Below are positions 54,294 through 62,582 of a stretch of DNA of 64,000 nucleotides, piece by piece (within the stretch, counting starts at the first letter, position 1; each line of letters starts with the position of its first letter). The position numbers and the translations under genes were made by a program. The DNA is from Azospirillum sp. OGB3 (GTDB lineage Bacteria > Pseudomonadota > Alphaproteobacteria > Azospirillales > Azospirillaceae), in NCBI RefSeq assembly GCF_014192915.1, contig NZ_JACHYN010000003.1, positions 124,001 through 188,000 on the forward strand, written 5' to 3'. The notes beneath the pieces were generated by a model, which had not been told where the DNA came from, ran no database searches, and worked only from the letters and a program-made list of their open reading frames with translations.

Positions 54294-57200
54294 ATGGCCC
54301 AGAACGTCGAAAGTCTTGCGGTCGGGTTCGACGACCAGATCTCCGCCGGTGCCAAGGCGGCTGAGCAGGCACTCCAGAATCTCGGGACCGCCGCCGTCGC
54401 CACGGAGGAGCGCGTCACCCGGACGGCGAAGAGCGGCGAGGCTCTGGCGAAGCAGTACGACCGCACGGCCCGCGAAGCCGCTGCCGTCGCCCGCGCCACA
54501 GCCGGGCTGCGCCGCGACCTCGAAGACCTGGAACGCAGCGAGGCGAGCCTCGAGGCCAAGGAGAAGCAGCGCGCCATCATCCTCGGCCAGATCGAGGTCG
54601 CCACGCAGCGGGCAAAGGCCAGCGTGGAACGCTACTTTGCGGCGGCGGAAGCGGGTGCGGCGGCCAGTACAGCCGCGGCGAACGCGCAGTCGGCGGGGAT
54701 GGCTGCGGCCACGGCGTCGACGAACTCCTGGGCCGGCGCCATGGCACGGGTCTATGAGACGGCCACTTCGGTCTCCACCGGCGTCAACGGCACCGCCCGG
54801 GCCTTGCAGGCGCTGAACGCCGATTTCCAGGCCGGTCGCGCCAGCTTCGCGGAGTGGACGGCGGGTGCCCGCGGGTTGGAGACCGCGCTGCGCGGCATCA
54901 GCGCCGCCCAGAAGGCCATCAACGACAACACCGGCGTCTCCCGGTCGCCGGTCAACACCGCCACCATCGGCGAGCTGCGCTATGCCACCACCGGAAAAGG
55001 AGCCGGCAGCGGCAACACGCTGGCGCTGGTCACCGGGGACGCTGAGGCGTCGGCCCGGCGGCTGAAGGACATCGAGGCGGCCTTCGGCGCGATGGACGCC
55101 ACCCTGGAGGGCTACCGCGAGGAACTCGGTCTCGTCGATGCCGCCCAGAAGCGCTACGAGGCCGGCCTTGCCGAACTGGAGGCGATAGTGCGCCGGGCCG
55201 GACTCGCCGAGGAGGAGGGTGCGGCGCTGCTCCGTGCCTACGCTGCCGCCCACGATCCGGCAATTGCGGCGGCCAAGCTTCTGGCCGATGAGGAGAAGGC
55301 GGCACTCGCCCGCATGTCGGCGGATTGGGACGCGGCGGTGCGGGAGCGCGAGGCTGACGCGGCGATGATCATCGCCGACGAGCAGGCGACCGCCCGCGCC
55401 GCTGCCCAGACGGCGGCGGAGAACGCCCGCCTCGCCGCCTCCTACCGCGCCGTGATGGCCGCGGTGGACCCGACCGCCGCCGCCCAGCAGCGTTTCGACC
55501 AGGCCCTGACCGATCTGCGCGCGGGCGCCGTTGCCGCCGGAAGGTCGGTAGAGGACCTGGCCGCGGACGAGGAGCGCCTGACCGCTGTCCTCTCGCCGGC
55601 TGCCGTCGCCGTGCAGAAGGAAGAGACCGCGCTGCGTTCGCTGGTCGGGAGCCTGGACCGGACCTTCGGTGCCGAGGAGCGCCTGACCGCTCAGCAGCGC
55701 CTGCTCTACCGGGCGATGACGGAGGGCATCGGCGGGATTCGGCTGACCAGGGAGCAGCATGAGGCGCTGTCCCGCACCCTGCGCGAGCAGCACGAGATTG
55801 CCACCCGCACCGCGACCAGCACGAAACTGGCGGCTCATGAAAGCGTGAACCTTGGCTTCCAGGTTCAGGATTTCGTTGTGCAGGTCGGCAGTGGGCAGGG
55901 CCTTCTCATCCCCTTGCTGCAGCAGGCCCCTCAGGCGGTCGGTGCGGTCGGTGGCGTTACCCGCGCCATGGCGCTGCTGGGCACGGCGGTCGGAGCGGTG
56001 CTGTCGCCGGTCGGGCTGGCGGCCACCGCGCTGGTCGGCTTGGCGGTCGCGTCGGTGGCGGTTGGGGTGCGCGCCTTCGAGGTGTCGTCGCAGACACGCG
56101 AGTTCGGCGTCGCGATCCGCGCCATGGGCCGGGATGCCGAGCTGACCACCGGCCAACTGCGCGCCATGGTCTTCCAGATGCAGGCGGCTGGTGCCGGCGG
56201 TGACGAATCCCGTCAGGCCGTCTCGTCGCTGGTCCGCAACCCGAAGCTCGCCAGCGGCGCGATCCCCATCATCACGGCCCTGACGCCGGACGTCGCCGCC
56301 GGGACCAACCAGGGCGTCGCCGAAACCGCGAAGGCGCTGGGCGACGCCTTCGCCGGCGGCTACGAGGCGATTAAGCGATTCGACGAGGCCACCGGGGCGC
56401 TGACCGCCAAGCAGCTCGAATCCATCCACGCCTTCGCCGAGCAGGGCGATCAGGCGCAGGCTCTGGCGACTTTCGTGGATGCGCTGACCGGGCGCTACAA
56501 GGGGTTGGCGGAGCAGGCGCTGTCCCCGGGCGAACGGGCGGTCAAGGCTATCGGCACCGCCTGGCGCTCCTTCGCCGACAGCGTCATCGACAGCGGGCCC
56601 GTGGTCGCGGTGATCAGCGCCATCGCTGACAAGCTGCAGACGATCGCCGACTACTTCAAAGGCCCGACCGCCCAGCAGATGGCGGCGCGGGGCCGTGACA
56701 GCATCCGCGCGGCGCTCGATCAGGCACAGGCCGATTACGCCCGCTTCCAGCAGGAAACCGCCTCCTACAAAGACAAGGACAATCCGGACACCATCATTTC
56801 CGGGTTCGCCGGCAGCGGGTCGGTCAACCAGCGCGCCGAGCAATACCGCCAGACCATCGCCGCCCTGACGGCGGAGTACCAGAAGGCCGATCAGGCGGCC
56901 CAGGCTGCCACGGCCACGGCGACCGCCGGCGCCACCCAGGCCGCGGGCGCCACCGGCAAGTCGGTGGAGGCCCAGCAGAAGTACGTCGACGCCGTCGCTG
57001 CAACGGTCAAGGTGGAGGGCGCGGCACTGTCGGTCAACGCCGCCAGTCGGGCGGCCACGGTGGCCAGGGCGCAAGCCGAAGTGGAGGCCACGGCCAACGG
57101 CATCGAGGGCGGCGAGCGTGAGCGTCTGATCAGGCTGCGGGTGGCCGAGGCCACACGCGGGCAGACCACGGCTGCCATGGATCAACTGGCCGCCCTGTCC

Positions 57201-57707
57201 CAGTCTGCCCAGGGCAACCTCGCCCTGGCCGACGCTTACGGCATCAGCGAGGCGGCAGCGATCCGCCAGAAGGCGGCCAACGACGCCGTTGCGGCGGCGG
57301 CGACCAACGCTGCGGTAAATGTCGCCGAACTGACTAGGCAGAACGTTGCCGCAGCGGGGGCCGCCGCTGGCGCGGACCTGTCGAAGCAGGCGGCTGACCT
57401 CATGCGCACGGCGGATCTCCAACAGCGTGTTGCAGCCGCCGCCGGCCTCAGTGGAGCGGCCCGTCAGGAGGCGCAACGGCAGGCCGACGTGTACCGCAAC
57501 ACCGCGCCCGCCATTGCCGCGGCACAGGCCGCCGAAGCGCAAGGTGATTTCGAGTTGGCGCAGCGGCTCCGCGATCTTGCGAGCGCGTATGACATCGCTT
57601 CGCAGGCAAAGGAACGCGCGGACGCGGTGACGCCGGTCAACGAATTCCCTGCCGAGTTCCTGGAGTCGGCGGAGGCCATGGACATTGTCGAGGAGGTGCT
57701 GGGATGA
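54294..57707 (+). CDS. Tail length tape measure protein
   Basis: 1137 aa, start ATG 54294 with GGAGCG upstream. The first about 500 residues are Ala/Glu-rich coiled coil. Centre: GFQVQDFVVQVGSGQGLLIP and a hydrophobic segment TAVGAVLSPVGLAATALVGL (about 560-590), as in lambda-type tape measures; then AFGDAFAGG-like AKALGDAFAGGYEAIKRFDE, and an Ala-rich coiled C-terminus. Sets tail length and is ejected with DNA. The tail should be about 1.5 Angstrom per residue times length in this family (established rule), that is roughly 170 nm. Confidence 0.93.
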   Translation: MAQNVESLAVGFDDQISAGAKAAEQALQNLGTAAVATEERVTRTAKSGEALAKQYDRTAREAAAVARATAGLRRDLEDLERSEASLEAKEKQRAIILGQIEVATQRAKASVERYFAAAEAGAAASTAAANAQSAGMAAATASTNSWAGAMARVYETATSVSTGVNGTARALQALNADFQAGRASFAEWTAGARGLETALRGISAAQKAINDNTGVSRSPVNTATIGELRYATTGKGAGSGNTLALVTGDAEASARRLKDIEAAFGAMDATLEGYREELGLVDAAQKRYEAGLAELEAIVRRAGLAEEEGAALLRAYAAAHDPAIAAAKLLADEEKAALARMSADWDAAVREREADAAMIIADEQATARAAAQTAAENARLAASYRAVMAAVDPTAAAQQRFDQALTDLRAGAVAAGRSVEDLAADEERLTAVLSPAAVAVQKEETALRSLVGSLDRTFGAEERLTAQQRLLYRAMTEGIGGIRLTREQHEALSRTLREQHEIATRTATSTKLAAHESVNLGFQVQDFVVQVGSGQGLLIPLLQQAPQAVGAVGGVTRAMALLGTAVGAVLSPVGLAATALVGLAVASVAVGVRAFEVSSQTREFGVAIRAMGRDAELTTGQLRAMVFQMQAAGAGGDESRQAVSSLVRNPKLASGAIPIITALTPDVAAGTNQGVAETAKALGDAFAGGYEAIKRFDEATGALTAKQLESIHAFAEQGDQAQALATFVDALTGRYKGLAEQALSPGERAVKAIGTAWRSFADSVIDSGPVVAVISAIADKLQTIADYFKGPTAQQMAARGRDSIRAALDQAQADYARFQQETASYKDKDNPDTIISGFAGSGSVNQRAEQYRQTIAALTAEYQKADQAAQAATATATAGATQAAGATGKSVEAQQKYVDAVAATVKVEGAALSVNAASRAATVARAQAEVEATANGIEGGERERLIRLRVAEATRGQTTAAMDQLAALSQSAQGNLALADAYGISEAAAIRQKAANDAVAAAATNAAVNVAELTRQNVAAAGAAAGADLSKQAADLMRTADLQQRVAAAAGLSGAARQEAQRQADVYRNTAPAIAAAQAAEAQGDFELAQRLRDLASAYDIASQAKERADAVTPVNEFPAEFLESAEAMDIVEEVLG

Positions 57708-58366
57708 CAGTCATCAACGTTCATGTCGGCGAACAGGCGATCCACATCCTGTCCGACACGCTGGTCTATGCCGGCGACACGCCGATCGCGCTCTGTGGGA
57801 CGAAGTGCGACCCGATCGGGGACCAAGCGGTCATGGCGTGCCGCGGGCAGGTTCGGGTTGCCCGCCTGCACCGGGAGCTGTTCACCGATGTCGGAAGTCT
57901 CGACGCCTATGTCGAACGCCTTCCCATGATCCTGGCGGAGTACGAGGCTGCCGGCTTCATCGACGCCGAGGGGCATGAGATCGTCGCCAGCGGATATTCT
58001 CCAGCCCGGAGGCGATTGCTTGCCGTGCTCGGGAGGGTGGATGCGGACACCCGATCCGTGACCGTCGAGGAGTTCGGGCCTGGGTGGCATATGGCCCCAG
58101 ATCTCGGGGCGAAGATCATGCAACGGGTTCCCTCCGCCTACAGCCAGACCGTCGCCGAGCGGCTGGCGCTGGCGCAATGGAAGCTCAGCAGCACGGCCGG
58201 ATGGGGGTTCTGCATCGGGGGCTGCATGACCCTGACGACCATCACCGAAATCGGGACCTTGCAACGGATCATCGGAACCTATCCCGACTACGCGGAGCAC
58301 CTGGATCGCTTTGGCGATCCGAACGAATCGGCTGTCGCCGGTTTTGCTGAACGGGTGGCCGCATGA
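57704..58366 (+). CDS. HslV/proteasome-like Ntn-hydrolase in the tail module
   Basis: 220 aa, ATGA-coupled to the tape measure. The N-terminus reads M-TVINVHVGEQAIHILSDT. After removal of Met, Thr is residue 1, Asp is residue 17 and Lys is residue 33 (GTKCDP), the same numbering as the catalytic Thr1/Asp17/Lys33 of HslV and proteasome beta subunits. The pattern continues PIGDQAVMACRGQVRVARLH, like the glycine turn and helix H1 of HslV. The C-terminal half (WGFCIGGCMTLTTITEIGTL) is divergent. If processed, it would be a phage-encoded N-terminal threonine hydrolase. No unfoldase partner is adjacent. Assignment is by motif, not by database search. Confidence 0.6.
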   Translation: MTVINVHVGEQAIHILSDTLVYAGDTPIALCGTKCDPIGDQAVMACRGQVRVARLHRELFTDVGSLDAYVERLPMILAEYEAAGFIDAEGHEIVASGYSPARRRLLAVLGRVDADTRSVTVEEFGPGWHMAPDLGAKIMQRVPSAYSQTVAERLALAQWKLSSTAGWGFCIGGCMTLTTITEIGTLQRIIGTYPDYAEHLDRFGDPNESAVAGFAERVAA

Positions 58367-58731
58367 GTGGCGCCGCTCTGGAAATCGCCTACCTCGCCGA
58401 ATTCGACCGGTTCGGCGAGGCTGTGCGCCCGCTGGAGGATCGATACTGGCGCCGTGAAGCCACGGGTGAAGAGCGTGCCGAAATCGTCGCGCGGATAGGC
58501 GCCTTGCTCGAAGAGCACGGGAAGGCGCTCCACCGCATCATCGCGGAATCCGGCGCCCCGCGGAAAATGCGGCGGCGCCTGAACGCGGCGGTCACGAAGC
58601 GGCTGTTCGACCTCCAGACCAAACTGAAACGGCGCGGCACCTGGGAGAAGAGCAACCCGTTCGCCTTCGAAGAGAACGCGGACGCCTTCCTCGCCGGAGA
58701 ACTGGAAGACATCCTGGAGGCGACAGCATGA
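58363..58731 (+). CDS. Hypothetical helical protein
   Basis: 122 aa, ATGA-coupled to the Ntn-hydrolase-like gene. Highly charged helices (EIVARIGALLEEHGKALHRI, LFDLQTKLKRRGTWEKSNPF). No recognised family. Its tight coupling on both sides suggests one functional unit with its neighbours. Confidence 0.65.
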   Translation: MSGAALEIAYLAEFDRFGEAVRPLEDRYWRREATGEERAEIVARIGALLEEHGKALHRIIAESGAPRKMRRRLNAAVTKRLFDLQTKLKRRGTWEKSNPFAFEENADAFLAGELEDILEATA

Positions 58732-58802
58732 CCTCTCCTTTCATCGCTGACCTCGGCGCGCGGATGCAAGGCGAGATCCGCCCTCTGTCCGGTTCCGAAT
58801 GA
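58728..58802 (+). CDS. Very short ORF bridging two genes
   Basis: 24 aa (MTSPFIADLGARMQGEIRPL, then SGSE). Starts ATGA-coupled to the preceding gene's stop and ends overlapping the next gene's start (ATGATG at 58799). May be a genuine microprotein or only a translational coupling device carrying ribosomes across. Confidence 0.4.
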   Translation: MTSPFIADLGARMQGEIRPLSGSE

Positions 58803-59431
58803 TGGGCCGGTCCCGAAATGCCGACCGTGCGCTGGAGGACATCCTTCTCCGCACCGCTGGCCTCCGGCGAACGCTAGCGGATCTCGCCATCTTCGCCATG
58901 AGCAGACCGGACCTGCCGCCGGGTTTCCCACCGCTGATCACGGAGGCGGCGATTCAGTACGTCGCCGCGCTCCGCGGCTTGGCCGCTGAAACCCTGCCTC
59001 TCAGCCCTGCGGATCGCCATGGCGTCCGTCTCACCCCGCACCCCAAGGAGACTCCCATGTCCAAACTGGACGCGGCTTGCCGCCGCTCCCTTCACCGTGC
59101 CCGCGCCCAGCGCGCCGAGCGGAAACTCGCCGAAAAGACGTTGCCGGATTTGGTGGATCTGTCCGACACGGTGAGCGTCGGCTTCCAGGATCTGGCCGGG
59201 ATGCTGGAGCAGTTCAGCGAGTCCCTGGGCGAGGACAACACCCTGCACCTGTACCTGACCGACGTGTACCGCGCGTTCGGAGCCGCCGCCCTGGCGCACA
59301 GCCATCTTGCGAATAGCCTCCGTGCTGCCCGTGACGGTCAACCGGCACCGCCGCCGGACGGGGACCAGGCCGACGCGCTTGCCGCGCTTGACGATCTGAA
59401 GCGGGCTGTGCTTGCCGAGGCCGCTACCTGA
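58799..59431 (+). CDS. Hypothetical protein
   Basis: 210 aa from 58799. Two helical halves joined around residue 85 (HPKETPMSKLDAACRRSLHR); the second half could also start at ATG 59057 (MSKLDAACRR) after AAGGAGACTCCC, giving 124 aa, and this has the better ribosome site. Possibly two genes fused by a lost stop. No recognised family. Last intact gene before the decayed stretch. Confidence 0.5.
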   Translation: MMGRSRNADRALEDILLRTAGLRRTLADLAIFAMSRPDLPPGFPPLITEAAIQYVAALRGLAAETLPLSPADRHGVRLTPHPKETPMSKLDAACRRSLHRARAQRAERKLAEKTLPDLVDLSDTVSVGFQDLAGMLEQFSESLGEDNTLHLYLTDVYRAFGAAALAHSHLANSLRAARDGQPAPPPDGDQADALAALDDLKRAVLAEAAT

Positions 59432-59710
59432 GCGTGGCGACGACGACGAGAAGCTTGCCACTGCTATCAGCGGGTGCGCGCCACCTCGGGCGACGGCATG
59501 CCGGGGATCGGCGAAGTGGTCGATGTCATCCCGGAGGTGACCTACTGGTAAGATGCCCAAGGCACCCACGCCGACCTAGCCATCATACCGCCGGAGGCCT
59601 TCGAGCCGCAACGCACTGTGCTCCTGCCGAACGGTGGCGACATCCGAAGCGTCAACCCACCGGTCGACGCCGGCCGCGGATTGACGAGCTGGTGCCGGTC
59701 GAACTGGTGA
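59432..59710 (+). pseudogene. Interrupted gene remnant
   Basis: Beyond the previous stop the same frame reads CYQRVRATSGDGMPGIGEVV...VTYW, meets TAA at 59549-59551, and continues HADLAIIPPEAFEPQRTVLL, NGGDIRSVNPPVDAGRG to TGA at 59708. Both halves look like protein and lie in one frame, so this is probably one gene with a nonsense mutation and no usable start. Parent family not recognised. Confidence 0.4.
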
Positions 59711-59856
59711 CCGCCGGGGCGTGACGCCATCGCGGCCAGACGCTACAATGCCGGCATGACTGATTGCGCACCCGCCTCCGCCAAGAAACGATAGCCCCGG
59801 TAGCACCGTCCATCGTCGGACGGAATGCGCCGGGGCATCGAGCTTGGAGAGGCACG

Positions 59857-60072
59857 ATGTTCAAGGACATGAAGCGGGCGCGCCGCCGCCACGACCGTGC
59901 GCGCATGGTCGCTAAAGCTGCTCGGCTGCGGCCATGGGCTGCATTCCCCCAGAAAGGCGCAGACAATCTGGCGTCTTGCAGTTGTTGGATGTGCGGAAAT
60001 CCCCGCCGTTATTGGCTCGAGCCGACCATGCAGGAGCGCCGAGCGGATCAGGCAACCTGGGCAGATGAATAA
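59857..60072 (+). CDS. Small Cys-motif protein
   Basis: 71 aa from ATG 59857, GGAGAGG upstream. Basic N-terminus (MFKDMKRARRRHDRARMVAK), then CSCWMCGNPRRYW, a CxCxxC motif followed by a helix. Short proteins with this layout occur widely in proteobacteria and phages without known function; metal or nucleic acid binding is plausible. Confidence 0.7.
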   Translation: MFKDMKRARRRHDRARMVAKAARLRPWAAFPQKGADNLASCSCWMCGNPRRYWLEPTMQERRADQATWADE

Positions 60073-60789
60073 ACGCCGGGGTACGGCTTGCGGAGCCTGA
60101 TCGTTGCGCCTACTTCCGATCCTGGCAGGCCTGCCTTGAGAGTGGAAACGCTCGCCTGCCTCCGCCGGGGCGAAATGCAGGATGGGCTGCCGCCGCGGGG
60201 TTCGCCGGCTTTCCTGACACAAAAAAAAGCCGGCACTTCGTATCGCCCAGCTTCTGGCAGCAACGCGCATGGTGCCTCGGGGCCATTGGGTCAAGTCGAT
60301 GACTTCTTCGACACGGTAGTCCCGCATCGAGCGGCATGACGATGTATCGCCACCTCGAAGCCTTGTCTTGGTGGTTCAGCACGGCAGGCAGCCACCACCT
60401 TCAACGCCTTTCACGTGCGGTCTGATGATGAGCCCGCGGCGCCGCGGGCGACGTCGGGCCGGACGTGGCCGTCCTGCAGCGGGCGCTCCAGCGCTGCGGC
60501 TTCCCGGCCATTGTGGAGGACGGCGACTTCGGGCGGTGGACGGCCAACGCGGTCGAGTAGGTTCAGGCCATCCACAGGCCACCCCTCACAAGGCGGCTTT
60601 CCCAGGGTCGGGCGCTACTACACCTTCGTGCACGTGGACCTGGGGCCGGTTTGGTCCTGGGACGAGCGGACCAAGGGACGTGAGCGCGTGCACCACCTAG
60701 TGAGAGGCAGCCTTCGTGAGGGCTAACATGCCACATCTCTCGTCGGGCGCCTCTATGATAGCAAGTTTCACGCGCATACAGAGAAGATC
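60073..60789. other. Decayed intergenic region
   Basis: About 700 bases with no intact gene. Holds an inverted repeat GCCGGCTTT / AAAGCCGGC (60204-60212, 60226-60234) with an eight-A run in the loop, a 29-codon remnant at 60336, and the peptidoglycan-binding fragment listed separately. Looks like a lysis cassette that has been lost. Confidence 0.55.
60450..60560 (+). pseudogene. Peptidoglycan-binding domain fragment (endolysin remnant)
   Basis: The frame reads DVGPDVAVLQRALQRCGFPA, then VEDGDFGRWTANAVE followed by TAG and VQA. This is the PG_binding_1 pattern (D-V-x-x-L-Q, D-G-x-F-G-x-x-T, A-V-x-x-x-Q) broken by an in-frame stop, with stops just upstream (three TGA codons at 60423-60431). 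No catalytic domain remains. Suggests the phage cannot lyse by its own enzyme from this locus. Confidence 0.55.
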
Positions 60790-60877
60790 GTCATATCCTA
60801 TATCAGAAACCTGATATGACAATGTGGAGATGCATCTGCTCATCGCGTAATGGACACCGACTTATCACCATGATAAG
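60790..60877 (+). promoter_or_regulatory. Pair of palindromes upstream of the toxin-antitoxin-like genes
   Basis: GTCATATC...GATATGAC (60790-60797, 60813-60820) encloses ATATCAG-N4-CTGATAT (60800-60817); a second palindrome CTTATCA-CCA-TGATAAG spans 60861-60877. Both share TATCA/TGATA half-sites and lie 64-150 bases before ATG 60941 in AT-rich DNA. Likely autoregulatory operators for the helix-turn-helix antitoxin. Confidence 0.55.
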
Positions 60878-60940
60878 TTCGGACTTGCGAAACTGGGCTG
60901 GAGCGAGTAACAACCGCTCCGGTTCGCACGGATGAACTAG

Positions 60941-61270
60941 ATGGGCGCACTAACATCGTCGTTAATGCCACAGCCACTCACCCCAGAGGTGGCCACGGCA
61001 CGCATAAATGCGGTTGCAAGCAGAGGGTTTACGCTCGTTTGGGATGAGGATGTTCCAAGTAAGCTTCGAGAAAAAGAACTTATCATTGGAGATCTTCATT
61101 ATGTACTGAGGGTTGGCAAGGTATCGCTTCCTGGGATGGCGTGCTCAACGGCGCTAACTTTCAAGTACATTGTTGAAACAAAAACTCCGAACTGGATCGG
61201 TAAGAATCTCAGGATAATGGCTATACTCGGCAATACTGATGAAATTCGCGTCTGCGACGTTCTTGATTAG
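60941..61270 (+). CDS. Putative toxin of a toxin-antitoxin pair (DUF4258/MqsR-like)
   Basis: 109 aa, start ATG 60941 (an ATG eight codons later is also possible). The C-terminal half, FKYIVETKTPNWIGKNLRIM then DEIRVCDVLD, resembles the end of small RNase-type toxins paired with helix-turn-helix antitoxins. AT-richer than its surroundings, so probably a recent arrival. Family assignment is tentative; the pairing with the next gene is the main support. Confidence 0.5.
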   Translation: MGALTSSLMPQPLTPEVATARINAVASRGFTLVWDEDVPSKLREKELIIGDLHYVLRVGKVSLPGMACSTALTFKYIVETKTPNWIGKNLRIMAILGNTDEIRVCDVLD

Positions 61271-61324
61271 ATCGCTCTCAGGCGTGTTGACGTCAGTGCT
61301 ACGAGGTGGCGAGAGGGGACCGCT

Positions 61325-61783
61325 ATGACTATAACTCCGTATCACTATACCGAATGCGGCTTAGACGACGTTTGGATCGAAGGCATTGAATTGCACGTCG
61401 ATCTTGCCGGTAAAGCCGTCTATCGCATTCCGAATTTCCCTGGCCTGCATCGGGAAATTGCTCGCTCGATTGTGTGCGACGGCGTCGGTATGACCGGCCC
61501 GGAGTTGCGTTTCTTGCGCACTGAGTTGGGCCTGACTCAGCAGGAATTGGGCAACATTCTGCATGTCGAAGCCCTGACCATTAGCCGTTGGGAGCGCGGA
61601 GAGAACCCGATTCACCAGAACGCGATGACGGTCATTCGACTCCTGGCTGTTGAGCGATTGAAGCTTGAAGAGATTGGTATTGAGCGCATCTCTCGGCAGA
61701 GTGTTAGTGATGCAAAATCAGCGCGGGTTGTAGTTGATGGGACAGATCCAGAAAACTATCGCGCTCAGAGAAAAGTCGCCTGA
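61325..61783 (+). CDS. Helix-turn-helix antitoxin-like regulator
   Basis: 152 aa. N-terminal YHYTECGLDDVWIEGIELHV and GLHREIARSIV, then a Cro/CI helix-turn-helix LRFLRTELGLTQQELGNILH, LTISRWERGENPIH. This layout (YxYTxxGLDNVxL... then HTH) is that of antitoxin-like regulators found next to DUF4258 toxins. Ribosome site GAGAGGGG. 54 bases after the toxin-like gene. Same lower GC. Confidence 0.7.
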   Translation: MTITPYHYTECGLDDVWIEGIELHVDLAGKAVYRIPNFPGLHREIARSIVCDGVGMTGPELRFLRTELGLTQQELGNILHVEALTISRWERGENPIHQNAMTVIRLLAVERLKLEEIGIERISRQSVSDAKSARVVVDGTDPENYRAQRKVA

Positions 61784-61842
61784 GATCAGGAAACTGGAGA
61801 AGCATTCAGAAGGCTAGCCCCTTCTGACAGTTTTCCACTTTC

Positions 61843-61878
61843 AGCCGCCCGGCCCTCGCCCGGCGGCTTTTCCTTTTT
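61843..61878 (+). terminator. Terminator hairpin
   Basis: AGCCGCC (61843-61849) pairs with GGCGGCT (61862-61868), then TTTTCCTTTTT. Same arms as the hairpin before the tail tube gene. Confidence 0.75.
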
Positions 61879-61888
61879 CAGAGCCGCC

Positions 61889-62226
61889 ATGACCCAGATC
61901 CTCAGCCCCAAGCTGATCCGCCGCCAGTACGGCGACTTGGCTCTGCACGAGCAATGGCGCCCCGGCTGCAACGCCATGCACCAGATCGCCGTGGATACCC
62001 CGTTCTGGAACGGTGCCCGGTGGACTTGGGACGGCAACGCCGCGGCGCCGACCTTCAGCCCTTCGGTGAACATCACCCTGCGGTTCGCACTGAACAGCGG
62101 GCGGGCCGCGCAGATCTGCCACTACTTCACCGCTCGGGCCGTATCGAGTTCTGCGGCGCCAGTTCGCACGCTCTCGCCGGCCAGACGGTGGACCTGTCGG
62201 ACTTCCCGGCGGACGAACTGGATTGA
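61889..62226 (+). pseudogene. Frameshifted DUF6527-like phage protein
   Basis: From ATG 61889 the frame gives HEQWRPGCNAMHQIAVDTPF, WTWDGNAAAPTFSPSVNITL and ICHYFT, then near 62127-62135 sense moves to another frame: RSGRIEFCGASSHALAGQTV, DLSDFPADELD and a stop at 62224-62226. The two halves join into the known phage pattern W-x-x-NGDxxxPTFSPS ... CHSFVxxGRIxFLxDxxHALAGQTV. A single-base change (or sequencing error) breaks the gene. Confidence 0.65.
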
Positions 62227-62430
62227 GGGCGTGACCGCTGGCTAGGGACGTCACCCCCTAGGTTCGGTCGAGCCATCCGAAGATGGGCCGGCGCCGGCCC
62301 GCATTGTCCGGTCCACACAGCGGTCATTGTCCGCGACGTGTGCGTGCTGAGCCGAGGTTCCCGCCACCCAACGTCCGAAACGTCTTCGCAGACTGCCCCA
62401 GAGCCTACAGCACCGAGATTTCATCCACCA

Positions 62431-62480
62431 GCCGCCCGGCCCCCGCCGAGGCGGCATTTTTCATGCCCGAAGGAGGGGCA
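62431..62480 (+). terminator. Terminator hairpin plus conserved ribosome-site box (second copy)
   Basis: GCCGCC (62431-62436) pairs with GGCGGC (62450-62455), then ATTTTTC. Followed by TGCCCGAAGGAGGGGCA (62464-62480), identical to the box before the tail tube gene. It stands before only a 31-codon frame, suggesting that a gene once followed. Confidence 0.65.
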
Positions 62481-62486
62481 TTCATC

Positions 62487-62582
62487 ATGCTGCCACGGCT
62501 CATCCCCACCATCTCAGCCTGTGGCTATCCCTCCGCGGCTTCCTTGTGTGCGCAAGCGAAGAAGCAGCATCCAAGCCCTTGA
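62487..62582 (+). CDS. 31-codon ORF, probably a gene remnant
   Basis: ATG 62487 follows the strong AAGGAGGGGC box. Encodes MLPRLIPTISACGYPSAASL, then CAQAKKQHPSP. Too short to assign; the strong ribosome site and terminator in front suggest the start of a former structural gene that has been cut short. Confidence 0.3.
   Translation: MLPRLIPTISACGYPSAASLCAQAKKQHPSP

Noticed and set aside
53421-57542. A 1373-codon open frame on the minus strand opposite the tape measure gene
   Set aside because: Shadow of alanine-rich coding DNA; no domains, and the plus-strand genes form a standard tail module.
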